DNA of 64,000 bases from DATFVA01 sp963832355 (lineage in GTDB: Bacteria; Bacteroidota; Ignavibacteria; Ignavibacteriales; Ignavibacteriaceae), in NCBI GenBank assembly GCA_963832355.1, contig CAWHTX010000014.1, forward strand, positions 434,001 to 498,000, written 5' to 3'. A program made the translations under genes and the position numbers. The first letter of the stretch is position 1. Each line of letters starts with the position of its first letter. Shown piece after piece: positions 35,978-46,561 of the stretch. The notes beneath the pieces are model-generated. The model saw only the letters and a list, made by a program, of their open reading frames with translations. It was not told where the DNA came from and made no database searches.

Positions 35978-37846
35978 ATGAGTAAAGAAAATATTTTTGC
36001 CGGAAAGCATAAATTAAAATTTCAGGAAGCTTCTGTCAGGGGAGATTTTGTAAAAATTAATGGAGAAACCTTTTACAAAATTTCTCATTATGATGAGATG
36101 AATCCTTTCCTGATAAGTATAGTAAGTGCTTCTGATCACTGGATGTATATTTCAAGCAATGGAGGTCTTACTGCCGGGAGGCGCAATCCCGATAATGCAC
36201 TTTTCCCGTATATCAATGATGACCAGCTGCACGATGTTAATGAAATTACCGGCGGCAAAACAATCATCAGGCTACGTGACAGTGAAAAAATCTATTTGTG
36301 GGAACCATTTTCGAAAAGATTCAGGGGAGTATATATAACAGAAAGAAATCTTTATAAAAATATTCCCGGTACCACAATTATTTTTGAAGAAATCAATAAA
36401 GATCTGGGGTTAATATTTCAGTATGGCTGGACTACCAGCTTTAAGTACGGATTCATAAAGTTTGCCAAAATATCAAATACTTCCGACCAGGAAAAAGAGA
36501 TTGAGGTATTAGACGGCATTCAGAATATCCTGCCGTCCGGGGTAATTCAGCAACTTCAGGAAGGATTCAGTACACTTGTTGATGGATACAAAAAAAACGA
36601 GTTAATGGAAAACACCGGATTAGGTATTTTCTCACTCAGCTCCATCCCTTCCGATCTGCCCCAGCCAGCCGAATCACTTACTGCTTCAACCGTATTCAGC
36701 ATTGGTCTGAATGCAAAAAAAATACTTTTAAGTTCAGAACAATTAGATCTGTTCATTAAGAATTTGCCTTTGAAACAGGAAACAGGCACTAAGGGTATCC
36801 GCGGAGCATATTTTGTCAATTCACGCTTTAAAATTCGGTCGGGACAAGCAAAAGATTGGTTCATTGTTGCTGAAATAAATCAAAACAACGGTAATGTTGT
36901 TGAATTAAATAAATTATTGAAGGATAAAAAATTAAAATCATTAATCTCTGAAGATATTCAGCAAAGCAGGGTAAGCCTCAAAAGGATAGTTGCACAGGCG
37001 GACGGACTACAAATGACCGAAAATAAACTTGCTTCCGCCCGTCATTTTTCAAATGTGCTTTTTAATATAATGAGGGGCGGAGTGTTTGTTGATTCATATC
37101 ATGTCGATATGAAAGATTTTATTTCTTTTATAAGAAAAGCAAACCCTTTTGTCCTTAAAGCTCATAATGACTTTCTTAATAATCTTCAGAATAGAATATT
37201 ACACAAGGAACTTGTAGAAAGGGTTCGTTTACTGAAAGATTCGCATTTTACCAGGCTTGCTCTGGAATATTTGCCGTTGACGTTCAGCAGAAGGCATGGG
37301 GATCCCAGCAGGCCATGGAACAAATTTTCAATTGAAATAAAAAATGACAGGAATGAAAAGCTATTAAATTACCAGGGTAACTGGCGTGATATCTTCCAGA
37401 ATTGGGAAGCCCTGGCTTTATCATACCCGGAATTTTTAAATTCTATGATTTCCAGGTTTCTGAATAACTCGACTGCCGATGGGTATAATCCTTATAGAAT
37501 ATCGAGGGACGGTTTCGACTGGGAAGTTCAGGATCCCAATAATCCATGGGCAAATATTGGTTATTGGGGCGACCATCAGATAATTTATTTATTAAAACTT
37601 CTGGAGTTATCAAGACAATTCAACCCGGCAGCGCTGGAAAAATATTCGCAGGAAGACATATACACTTTTGCAAATGTGCCATACAGAATTAAGGAGTATG
37701 GTGAAATATTAAATGATCCCAGGAACACGATTGAATTTGACAGTGGACTGGACAGAAAACTCAAACAGGGAGAACAACTTTATGGTTCAGATACAAAATA
37801 TTTAAAAGAAGGCCGACCATTCACTTGTTCAGGTGAATCTCGTTGA
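35978..37846 (+). CDS. Beta-1,3-glucan phosphorylase-like protein, N-terminal part (frameshifted)
   Basis: A 622-residue frame, the first half of a ~1150-residue protein continued at 37833. The N-terminal part (DHWMYISSNGGLTAGRRNP, IYLWEPFSKRFRGVYITERNLYKNIPGTTIIFEEI) is the beta-sandwich domain of GH94/GH149/GH161-type phosphorylases. The later part (LPLTFSRRHGDPSRPWNKFSIEI, GNWRDIFQNWEAL, STADGYNPYRISRDGFDWE, IGYWGDHQIIYLLKLLE) begins the (alpha/alpha)6 catalytic barrel. There is no signal peptide, so it acts in the cytoplasm, where it would release glucose-1-phosphate from imported beta-1,3-oligoglucans. GH149/GH161 are the best fits; which one is not settled. The frame is lost at about 37814. 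Confidence 0.75.
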   Translation: MSKENIFAGKHKLKFQEASVRGDFVKINGETFYKISHYDEMNPFLISIVSASDHWMYISSNGGLTAGRRNPDNALFPYINDDQLHDVNEITGGKTIIRLRDSEKIYLWEPFSKRFRGVYITERNLYKNIPGTTIIFEEINKDLGLIFQYGWTTSFKYGFIKFAKISNTSDQEKEIEVLDGIQNILPSGVIQQLQEGFSTLVDGYKKNELMENTGLGIFSLSSIPSDLPQPAESLTASTVFSIGLNAKKILLSSEQLDLFIKNLPLKQETGTKGIRGAYFVNSRFKIRSGQAKDWFIVAEINQNNGNVVELNKLLKDKKLKSLISEDIQQSRVSLKRIVAQADGLQMTENKLASARHFSNVLFNIMRGGVFVDSYHVDMKDFISFIRKANPFVLKAHNDFLNNLQNRILHKELVERVRLLKDSHFTRLALEYLPLTFSRRHGDPSRPWNKFSIEIKNDRNEKLLNYQGNWRDIFQNWEALALSYPEFLNSMISRFLNNSTADGYNPYRISRDGFDWEVQDPNNPWANIGYWGDHQIIYLLKLLELSRQFNPAALEKYSQEDIYTFANVPYRIKEYGEILNDPRNTIEFDSGLDRKLKQGEQLYGSDTKYLKEGRPFTCSGESR

Positions 37847-39440
37847 AAAGCTTCTTTTAACATTGCTAATTAAGTTGTCTAATTTCATTCCTGACGGCGG
37901 TATATGGATGAACACCCAGAGACCCGAATGGAATGATGCAAACAATGCACTTGCCGGTTACGGTATTTCGATGGTGACCCTTTATTACATAAGACGTTAC
38001 CTCTTATTTCTGAAAGAATTTTTGAACAGCTCAGAAAATAATGGATACATGATCTCGGAAGAAGTCCAACTCCTGTTTGAAGGAATTTATTCGGCTATAA
38101 ATGATTTAAAACGTGAAGAGAATGGCAGATTAGAGGCTAAGGAAAGAATGGAAATTGCTGATAAACTTGGAACAGCTGCCTCGGAATACAGAAAGAAAAT
38201 CTATCAGGGGTTTTCTGATATCAGGAAAGAGATATCAAAAGAAAGATTAATTGAGTTTACAGTATTATGTCTGTTGATCATCGACGATACTATTAAAAAG
38301 AATAAACGTGAAGATGGGTTATACAATTCGTATAATCTACTGCATATTACCGGCGGCGAAATGAAGATCACGTATTTATATGAAATGCTTGAAGGCCAGG
38401 CGGCAGTATTAAGTTCAGGATTTTTAACCGCGGGTGAAGCTATTAAATTACTAACCGTCCTGAAACATAGTCGCCTGTACCGTGAAGATCAAAACAGCTA
38501 TATACTTTATCCTGATATTGATCTTCCTTTATTCGTCAATAAAAATAATGTAGATCCCGGGCTTGTTGAACAATCAGAATTATTAAAATTAATGCAAAAA
38601 AATGACAGGGACGATATTATTTATAAGGATATAAACGGAGACTATCATTTCCAGAATAACATTATTAATACTCAGAGCCTGTCAGACAAGTTATATAATC
38701 TTGCCGATGATCCCGAATACAGTTCCTATGTTAAAAAAGAGTCGGGATTAATTTCAGAAATTTATGAAACAACTTTCAGGCACAAAGAATTTACTGGGAG
38801 AGCAAACACTTTCTACAAATACGAAGGGTTAGGTTCAATTTACTGGCATATGGTTTCAAAACTTTTGCTTGCAGTTCAGGGAGTATATTTTAAAGCCGAA
38901 TCAGATCCTGATGAAAAAGAAAATCTGCAAAAAATAAAAGAAATCTATTATGATATTAAAGCCGGAACGGCCCCGGAATCATCTCCTGAAAAATATGGAG
39001 CTTTTCCAACAGACCCCTATTCACACACGCCTTCATTTTCCGGAGCACAGCAGCCAGGGATGACCGGGAAGGTGAAGGAAGACATAATTACACGCATTCA
39101 TGAAATTGGAATTACGATTGAATCGGGTAAAATCATCATTAATCCTTCTTTATTGAAAGCAGCCGAGTTCACTGAACAAGCTGAAAAATTTTGTTTCTAT
39201 GATGTATTTGGTACAGAACGTAAAATAAAATGCAGCAAAAAGTCTATTGCATTTACATTTTGCCAGGTCCCGTTCATCTACCGACTTTCAACTGAGAACA
39301 AAATAATTGTGCACTCACAAAACGACAGGTATATGAATATCGAGGGTTTAGACCTGGGATTGAATTTAAGCCAATCGGTCTTCAGCAGGGAAGGAAAAAT
39401 CACCCACGTGGAGGTATTCCTTGATGAAAATATTTCATAA
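37833..39440 (+). CDS. Beta-1,3-glucan phosphorylase-like protein, C-terminal part (frameshifted)
   Basis: The continuation of the gene at 35978, in the next frame. Its start at GTG 37833 is artificial: removing one C from GGCC at 37811-37814 reads LKEG-DHSLVQVNLVEKLL straight through. The segment carries the catalytic-barrel signature FIPDGGIWMNTQRPEWNDANNALAGYGISMVTLYYIRRYL. The Asp in WND corresponds to the general acid in related phosphorylases. The C-terminal ~130 residues form a beta-sandwich cap. Either a sequencing error or a true recent mutation separates the halves. Confidence 0.75.
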   Translation: MNLVEKLLLTLLIKLSNFIPDGGIWMNTQRPEWNDANNALAGYGISMVTLYYIRRYLLFLKEFLNSSENNGYMISEEVQLLFEGIYSAINDLKREENGRLEAKERMEIADKLGTAASEYRKKIYQGFSDIRKEISKERLIEFTVLCLLIIDDTIKKNKREDGLYNSYNLLHITGGEMKITYLYEMLEGQAAVLSSGFLTAGEAIKLLTVLKHSRLYREDQNSYILYPDIDLPLFVNKNNVDPGLVEQSELLKLMQKNDRDDIIYKDINGDYHFQNNIINTQSLSDKLYNLADDPEYSSYVKKESGLISEIYETTFRHKEFTGRANTFYKYEGLGSIYWHMVSKLLLAVQGVYFKAESDPDEKENLQKIKEIYYDIKAGTAPESSPEKYGAFPTDPYSHTPSFSGAQQPGMTGKVKEDIITRIHEIGITIESGKIIINPSLLKAAEFTEQAEKFCFYDVFGTERKIKCSKKSIAFTFCQVPFIYRLSTENKIIVHSQNDRYMNIEGLDLGLNLSQSVFSREGKITHVEVFLDENIS

Positions 39441-39721
39441 TTCAGCAGAACCCATAACATAAATCACCTAAAACCGAATATTATCTGAGCTTATCTTTGA
39501 TTTATCGGGGATGAGTCCACAATTATAGTTATTCAAAGTTGACAAGAAACACCTCATTTTAGCAACAAATTCTTTTCCTTAGCATCAGTAAATATTGTTA
39601 ATGTACAGCAAAAGGAGTGCTGACTATTACATTTTATTAATACGGTTTTATATCAGTAATTTTTCTCTCTATAGATTTTTTTTGCTGCCATTAAAATTTA
39701 ACGAAGAAAAGGAGGAGACTC

Positions 39722-41635
39722 ATGGGAAAGGGAGATGTGTTCCTTAGAGGTTCCGCAAACATTTTGTGGAATACATTCCAATCGGTTAATACACATTTAA
39801 AATACGGCAGGAGTAAGCAGCCCGGATGGGCTCCGGCCCCGCTGCAGAAAAGCATCGAACGTTCAGTGCCGGAACTTGGATATCCCCGGGAAACCGATTC
39901 ACTTTGTCCCAAATGCGTTTTCGAGGTGAGGGAAAAAGTCATATCCGGTGAGATCAGCGTAGAGGAACTCGCAAAAGGGCATTATGCCGAAATTAAATCA
40001 CAGCTGATTGAAGAAGACGGCAAAATCATTGTTAAAAAAGAATGTCCCGTTCATGGAACCTTTGAGGATATAATTTCAATAGATTCTAAATTCAGCCGAC
40101 TGCAGGAAGAGAGATTTTACGGAAGGGATTTTCCGGCGGCGGACGATAAGCATATTCACAAACATGGTACTTCAAATATAAAATACGGACGCGGTTCAAT
40201 CCTCAATATCGATCTTACAAACCGCTGCAATATGATGTGCAATCCATGTTTCGCTGATGCTAACCAGGTAGGTTATGTTCACGAACTTTCTTTTGAAGAA
40301 ATCAAAAAAATTCTCGACGATTCTCTCACATTTCTGCCGAGAAGAGTTGCACAGGTACAGTTCTCGGGCGGAGAACCTACAATATCACCTCATTTTCTCG
40401 AAGCCTGCAGATATGCACGCAAGATAGGTTACAACGGTATACAGGCAGCTACAAACGGCGTCAGGTTCGCCCTGGAACCAGATTTTGCATATAAGGCAAG
40501 GGAAGCAGGATTGAACCTCGTCTATTTTCAGCTTGACGGGGTTACTAATGAGGCCAACAGGCACAGACATATACCTAATCTGTTCGATATTAAGCTTCAG
40601 GCAATGGAAAATATGGCTGCCGCCGATATATGGATCACTCCTGTTACTACAATTGTAAACGGGTTGAATGATGATCAGGTCGGTCCTTTGATGCAGTTTG
40701 TTATTGATAACTGTGATAAGATGGATGCTATCTCGTTCCAGCCTGTATCCTTCACTGGCCGTGACGAGGAGATCAGCGATGAACAAAGACACAGCCAGAG
40801 ATATACAACTTCCCATCTTGCCGGTGAATTAAGCCGGTGGTCACGCGGAGAGATTGATATGTACCGTGACTGGTATCCGTTAGGTGCAGGCACACCCCTG
40901 ACTAAGCTGGCTGATTTCGTTGCCGATCCGGCTGACCATACAGGCGGAATGTGCGTTTCCTGTCATCCCGACTGCGGTTCCTGTATTTATATTGTTGCAA
41001 ATAAGAAAACTAAAAATTGGGCACCTCTCACTAAATTTTTCAGTCTTGACGGATTTATTAAAGATGTCGATGTCATAACAGACACAGCGCGGGGAAAGAA
41101 ACTTACCATGTCTCAGCTGGCACTCTCTCTGGCCAGAAATTTTGATGGAAGTAAAGCGCCGGAAGGGTTTGATTTTAAAGAACTTGTCCGTCTCATTCAA
41201 CACCAGTTTCATGGTTCTATTACGGAAGGAGAAAGACCTCCCCAGAAGGACTGGACACTCATCTGGGCCGGCGGTATGTGGTTCCAGGACCTGTGGACTT
41301 ACGATTTCCGCAGGACCGAGATGTGCTGTGTTCCTTATGGAACTCAGGAAGGTGAAATATCTTTTTGTGCTTATAATACAGGCATCGGCTGGCGCCAGAT
41401 AATAGAACAAAAACATATGAATGCAAAGACAAGCGACTGGTATAAAGAAAGAGGAAGACACCAGATCTATGCCGGTGAAAAGCCGATCCCGATTACTCTG
41501 AATGCCTCGAATATCAGGGTACCCGAAGTTACAAGTCGTGGATATTGTGCTATGTGCAGCCATCAGAAAGAAGATGCAGGATTAAATAAATTAATGAAGG
41601 GTATTAATACCGACAAAGAAAAGGAAGCAGTATGA
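39722..41635 (+). CDS. Radical SAM protein of the tetraether lipid synthase (Tes/MJ0619)-like family
   Basis: A 637-residue protein with a strong AAGGAGGAG site. The N-terminal domain (LCPKCVFEVREKV ... CPVHGTFEDII) matches the Cys-containing leader domain of Tes proteins. The radical SAM centre is CX3CX2C at C169, C173 and C176 (RCNMMCNPCFADANQVG), followed by VQFSGGEPTISPHFLEA, LVYFQLDGVTNEANRHR and ITPVTTIVNGLND. FQPVSFTGR is a characteristic Tes-like stretch. A second Cys group (C411, C414, C418, C421) suggests an auxiliary Fe-S cluster, and the end has RGYCAMCSH. Archaeal Tes joins lipid tails by C-C bonds. A similar role on bacterial membrane lipids is inferred. Confidence 0.75.
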   Translation: MGKGDVFLRGSANILWNTFQSVNTHLKYGRSKQPGWAPAPLQKSIERSVPELGYPRETDSLCPKCVFEVREKVISGEISVEELAKGHYAEIKSQLIEEDGKIIVKKECPVHGTFEDIISIDSKFSRLQEERFYGRDFPAADDKHIHKHGTSNIKYGRGSILNIDLTNRCNMMCNPCFADANQVGYVHELSFEEIKKILDDSLTFLPRRVAQVQFSGGEPTISPHFLEACRYARKIGYNGIQAATNGVRFALEPDFAYKAREAGLNLVYFQLDGVTNEANRHRHIPNLFDIKLQAMENMAAADIWITPVTTIVNGLNDDQVGPLMQFVIDNCDKMDAISFQPVSFTGRDEEISDEQRHSQRYTTSHLAGELSRWSRGEIDMYRDWYPLGAGTPLTKLADFVADPADHTGGMCVSCHPDCGSCIYIVANKKTKNWAPLTKFFSLDGFIKDVDVITDTARGKKLTMSQLALSLARNFDGSKAPEGFDFKELVRLIQHQFHGSITEGERPPQKDWTLIWAGGMWFQDLWTYDFRRTEMCCVPYGTQEGEISFCAYNTGIGWRQIIEQKHMNAKTSDWYKERGRHQIYAGEKPIPITLNASNIRVPEVTSRGYCAMCSHQKEDAGLNKLMKGINTDKEKEAV

Positions 41636-41638
41636 TAG

Positions 41639-42349
41639 ATGCTGGAAACAGGTAAATTATTAGAAGGTAAAAACAATGCGGTAAGAGAAATATTGTCGGT
41701 TGTTCTGATTATTTTCTTTAGTGTCGTACTGGTAAATGCCCTGGACTTTAAATCAATTCAGAATAGTCTCGAATATTTAAGCAGTCAGTATGGTTTATGG
41801 GCTTTGTTCATCATTCTGCTTATAACTGCACTGTTTTATTCAGCGGCTGTTCCTTCTACGGTCCTTGGCGCTGCTTCAGGAGCCGCATTGGGTTTTTCCC
41901 AGGGTTTCCTTTTGTATACAGCTGCTGTATTCACAGGCTCATTATTCGTATACCTGATATCACGTACTGTATTTAAGGATCCATTACTCAGGAGGATAAG
42001 AAAAAATAAATACCTTGGGCAATTGGAAAAGGTGATTGAAAAGGAGGGTCTTGCTTTCCTCTTTTTTATACGTTTTGTACCTGTGCACGCTACCTTCGCA
42101 AATACTTTCTTCGGAGTTGCGGGGATAAGTCCGCGAAAATTTCTTCTTAGCTGTCTCTTCCTGATTCCGGAATTGCTGCTCCATGTTTATACCGGCTATT
42201 GTGCCGTATCTCTCAGTACAGTTCAAAACACGGGATGGAATATAGCTGATACTGCGAAGGTAGTTTCCCTCGTACTCGCAATAGGGGCGTTTATTTATAT
42301 TGGCCGTATCGCAGGAAAAGTGAAGAAAACTGTGAGAGCTGTTAATTAA
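41639..42349 (+). CDS. VTT-domain (TVP38/TMEM64, DedA-like) membrane protein
   Basis: A 236-residue integral membrane protein starting four bases after the radical SAM gene, so co-transcribed. VTT-domain signatures: FYSAAVPSTVLGAASGAALGFSQGFLLYTAAVFTGSLFVYLISR, then FLFFIRFVPVHATFANTFFGVAGISPRKFLLS. Proteins of this superfamily act as lipid scramblases or flippases in several organisms. Pairing with a Tes-like lipid-modifying enzyme suggests a shared role in membrane lipid handling. The likely start is the ATG at 41639; the previous gene's stop is at 41635. Confidence 0.85.
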   Translation: MLETGKLLEGKNNAVREILSVVLIIFFSVVLVNALDFKSIQNSLEYLSSQYGLWALFIILLITALFYSAAVPSTVLGAASGAALGFSQGFLLYTAAVFTGSLFVYLISRTVFKDPLLRRIRKNKYLGQLEKVIEKEGLAFLFFIRFVPVHATFANTFFGVAGISPRKFLLSCLFLIPELLLHVYTGYCAVSLSTVQNTGWNIADTAKVVSLVLAIGAFIYIGRIAGKVKKTVRAVN

Positions 42350-42604
42350 CAATGTAAATAAGAGTCAATAACATCCTGACCACCGTGTTTTCATTTAAAA
42401 ATTTTATCAAGTGAGTCAAGACCAGCAGGGTAAAAAATTTTTCTTGTGAATATTTTGATAATATCCTAAATTAGATAAGAAATATTGGGAAAGACCTCAT
42501 TACGAGGGGGAAATACTTGCTATATACCCGGCTTAAATTTTCAAGTCTTGAAATAGCTTTATTTTGAATTTAAAGGTGGATATACGTTAAACCAGGGAGT
42601 AATC

Positions 42605-44631
42605 ATGTCACGATCATTTTTCACAATCTTTTTCTTATTAATAATTGCAGCAGCGATAAATGCCCAGGAGGCGCCCATAGAATGGGGCGAGGTTCCGATG
42701 GAGGACCTTCTTATGACCACATTTCCCGGTGATTCGAATGCATCTGCAATTATACTGTGCGATTACGGAGTATCTAAACTCGATAATGATATTAATATCA
42801 TATTTACACGATATCTCAGGATCAAAATACTGAATGAAAAAGGGTATAAACTGGGAACGCATTCTATCAGTATTTACACCAAAGATGATGCTGAGTACCT
42901 TGATGATTTAGAAGCAGTTACATATAAAATGGATGAAAGCGGAGAAATTATTGAAAATGAACTGGACGATGATAACATTTTTGAGGAGGAGGTTTCGGAT
43001 ACCAGAACCCATTACAAATTCACAATGCCTGCTTTATCCCCGGGATGCGTGATAGATATAAAATATACTATAATTGAAAATAATCTGACTTACCTGCGTG
43101 ACTGGACTTTTCAGTGGGAGGAACCTGTAGTATGGAGTGAATACAGGGTAATTATGCCCCGGCAAATTTCTTATGCTTTTGTTTCGATAGGTTATGAGCC
43201 ATGGGCAATTCAGGAAAATACAGAGGTAACCCAGGCGTTTATGGGAAATGCAGCTGCTTATCTCGGAAGGAACATAGTAACCTGCAACCAATATAGATGG
43301 GTGGTAAAGAATATTCCGGCCTTAAAAGACGTACCTTATATTACTACATTAAGCGATTATCAAAACAGTATTCAGGCTCAGCTTGCCGGTTATGCAATCA
43401 GGGGATTTGGTACCAGACAAGTTCTGCAGGACTGGAATACAGTTATTAAAGAACTTCTGGATAATAAATATTATGGTGATGTAATTGACGTTACGGGGGA
43501 TGTTGATGATCTGACCGCTGAAATCATAAAAGGACTTTCTTCACCCAAAGAAAAACTTGAAGCAATTTATAACTGGGTTTCAAAATCGATCGTCTGGGAT
43601 GGTAAACAGCGTGTTTTTGCGGATAATGAAGTTGATGACGTTCTCGAGTATAAAAAAGGAAACTCAGCCGACATAACCTTTCTCCTGCTTTCTATGCTGC
43701 AAAGTGCCGGTATCGATGGTGAACCAATGATTCTTAGCACAAGGGGAAACGGGAAAATCCAGGACATATACCCGATAGTATCACAATTTAACCTTACAAT
43801 AGCGAGAGTTAAGCTGGGATCCGAAACATATTTTATTGATGCAACCGATCCTTTACGACCCCTGGGACAGCTGCCTGAAAAGATTCTTAACGTAAGAGCA
43901 CTTGTTATTAAAGAGGGGCCTCTTGAATGGCAGGATATACGATCGGATGCTGTAGATGATGAGAAAGGGTGTAGTAAACATTCAAATCAATGACGATGGA
44001 ACACTGTCAGCCGACGCTGAAGTGAGGTATGGGATTTATACCAGTCTTTCATACAGAGATGATCTGAAAGACGAAACTGAGATCGATCTTGCTAAAAGTC
44101 TTTTTGATACCGAATCATTGGGGCTGAACCTGGATTCCGTCCGGATCAGCAATAAAGAAGACATAAACTCTCCGCTTGTGGTGAAAGCATGGCTATCCTC
44201 TTCAGGGTATATCCAGCAGGGAGGTGATATGATGTATTTTGATCCTATTGCTGGCTAGACAGGACAAAGGATAATCCTTTTAAGGCAGAAAAACGGGCGT
44301 TCCCTGTAGAATATGCATATCCAAGGAGTGAAACCATAGTAACCAATATTCATTTACCGGCTTCGATTGAACTGAAAGAAAAGTTCGAAACAAAAAATTT
44401 CGGAATGAGCTGATTTTAACTATAAGCGGGATTTAAGTAATACCGATGAAGGGGTTCAAATAATAACAAAATTTAATATTAAAAAATCGCGGATAGAAAC
44501 CCGCAATTACAACAGGCTGAAACGAATTTTATGCCCGTAAAATATCAGCCGATGCAGAGATGATGGTACTCGGACCTAAAACTCCGGCTAATGAAAGAAA
44601 AGCAATTGGAATGAAAAAAGAGGAGAATTGA
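42605..44631 (+). pseudogene. DUF3857/transglutaminase-like secreted protein, disrupted by about six frameshifts
   Basis: The first 462 codons (42605-43993) read cleanly: a signal peptide, a DUF3857-type N-terminal domain, and a transglutaminase-like core (LEAIYNWVSKSIVWDGKQR ... GNSADITFLLLSMLQSAGI). The core lacks the usual Cys (GNSADI instead of GNCxD) and the usual His (FNLTI), so it would be inactive. After that, frame changes near 43967, 44249, 44269, 44400, 44419 and 44526 are needed to follow the homologous reading (EKGVVNIQINDDG, ARQDKDNPF, YKRDLSNTDEGVQ, FYARKISADAEMM). The true stop is TGA 44629-44631. All breaks are indels; no in-frame nonsense change is needed. Confidence 0.75.
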
Positions 44632-46561
44632 TGAGGTACAGATTAATAGTTGCATTCATTCTTTCTGTCTGTATTCCTATGCCTGTACGGCTGAGGCGGG
44701 GGATATAAATAAATATGATATCCGTAATATTCCGACATCTCTGCTGCCGGATGGCAAAGCAGTTTCAGGGAAAATTCGATTCGCTTTGAAGTATTAAATT
44801 CCCGGAAAGCAGTAATGAATGTCAGATTTGCGGTTACGATTTTCAGTAAAGACAAACAGGATTACGGTATTCTCGCGCTTGCCTACGATCCCTTTAGAAA
44901 GTTATCGGAACTTGACGGAATGTTGTACGATGCTTCCGGTGAAGAAATAAGAGATCTTGAAAGCAGGGATATTAAAGATTACAGCGATTTCAGCAGTTAT
45001 TCCTTATTTACTGATAACAGGATGAGGATTGCTGAGCTGTATTACGACAAATTTCCCTATACCGTAGAATTTACTTATGAATTCGAATACAACGATTGTC
45101 TGAACTGGCCGGCCATGGTATTCAAGAGAATATTCAGATCCCGTTCAGCATTCTGAATTTAAGGTAACAACGCCATCTGACTACCATTTAAGATGGTGGT
45201 GTAATGAAGATTCAGTAAAACCTGTAATAACCAACGAGTACAGTCATAATATTTATTACTGGAGCGCTTCGAATTTAACCCAACTTCCTGTTGACCAGGA
45301 GAATGAGGACCTGGCAGACTATGCGGTAATTGTAATGACGGCTCCGTCCGAAATGGAAATTGAGGGCTACTACGGAAGTATGCTCAGCTGGAAAGATTTT
45401 GGCAAGTGGTATTACAAGCTGTCCAATGGGAGAGATATTCTTCCGCAGGATGCTCTGGGGGAAATTGATGAGATTATAAAGACATGTTCTGATCGCGATG
45501 AAAAAATCAAAAAACTTTACAATTATATGCAGTCAAGGACGCGGTACGTCAGCATACAGCTGGGTATAGGCAGCTGGCAGCCTTTTGAAGCCGTCGTTTG
45601 TCCATAAAAAAGGCTATGGAGATTGTAAAGCTCTTTCAAATTATATGATCTCGATTTTGAAGGCTGCAGGTATAAAAGCATACCCCGTACTGGTAGAATT
45701 GGGCGAACAGAAAATTCCTTTGATAGAGGAATTCCCCAGTAACCAGTTTGATCATGTTATCGTTATTGTGCCCGGTGATAAAGATACAATCTGGCTGGAA
45801 TGTACCAGCCAGGAATACCCGGCAGGCAAGTCTATCATCAGGTTGCGAGAACAGGAAAGCTCTGATTGATTACCGAAGAGGGTGGTGAAATCATAAGAAC
45901 ACCTGTTACGACAGGCAGATCAGAATCTTCAAATAAGAACAGCAGAAATCCGCATAAGTAGTAACGGCGGGGCTGAAGCAAGAATATTATACCGATATGG
46001 ACAGGGAGATCAGAAGCTTTATGCGTTATCTTTATCGAAAAATTCCACATTTGAAGAACAGGAAAAATGGATAAAGAGAAATTTTAAGGTACCCGATATA
46101 AAAGTAGACAAATTTTCTTTTATCGATAAGGACAGAAACAGCAATGTTATTGACCTCGATCTTTCGGCGACGCTGCCGCGCTACGGTTCAGTTTCGGGCA
46201 GCCGGATATTTTTTAATCCCAATATAACAGACCGGCGTACGAATGTTCCGAACCTGGTATCAGAAAAATTATCGCCGGTGAAATATAATTATCCTTACCT
46301 GGATATGGATTCTGTAAAGTTCATAATACCCGAAAGGTATACAATTGAGACTGTACCTGCGGAAGTAAATATGGAAACATCGTTCGGCGGTTTTACCTCC
46401 AGAGACATGTAACAAATGAGGATAATTCACTCACTTTTGTCCGCCGGCTTGAGATAAAAGATTATTCCATTCCGCCCGAGGATTATATGGATTACAGGAA
46501 TTTTTTCTCTGAGATTGTTAAGGCTGACCGGGCGCAGGTAGTCTTGGCAAGGAAAAAATAA
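44631..46561 (+). pseudogene. DUF3857/transglutaminase-like secreted protein, disrupted by about eight frameshifts
   Basis: The gene begins at ATG 44631, overlapping the previous stop by one base, with a signal-like MRYRLIVAFILSVCI. Reading the homologous frames needs changes near 44676, 44767, 45119, 45592, 45845, 45867, 45912 and 46403. The pieces include VRFAVTIFSKDKQDYG, YDKFPYTVEFTYEFEYN (DUF3857), YNYMQSRTRYVSIQLGIGSWQP and GYGDCKALSNYMISILKAAGI with NQFDHVIVIV. So, unlike its neighbour, the catalytic Cys and His are kept; the Asp position reads WLECTS with Glu. The end is ADRAQVVLARKK, stop 46559-46561. As it stands no full product can be made. Confidence 0.75.

Noticed and set aside
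39441..39721. Search for a gene or mobile element in the gap before the radical SAM gene
   Set aside because: The stretch is AT-rich with no frame, inverted terminal repeats or transposase remnants; it probably holds only the leader of the next gene.
40385..41563. Antisense open frames opposite the radical SAM gene, up to 227 codons
   Set aside because: The plus strand encodes a clear radical SAM protein with conserved motifs; the antisense text is Cys/Ser-rich noise.
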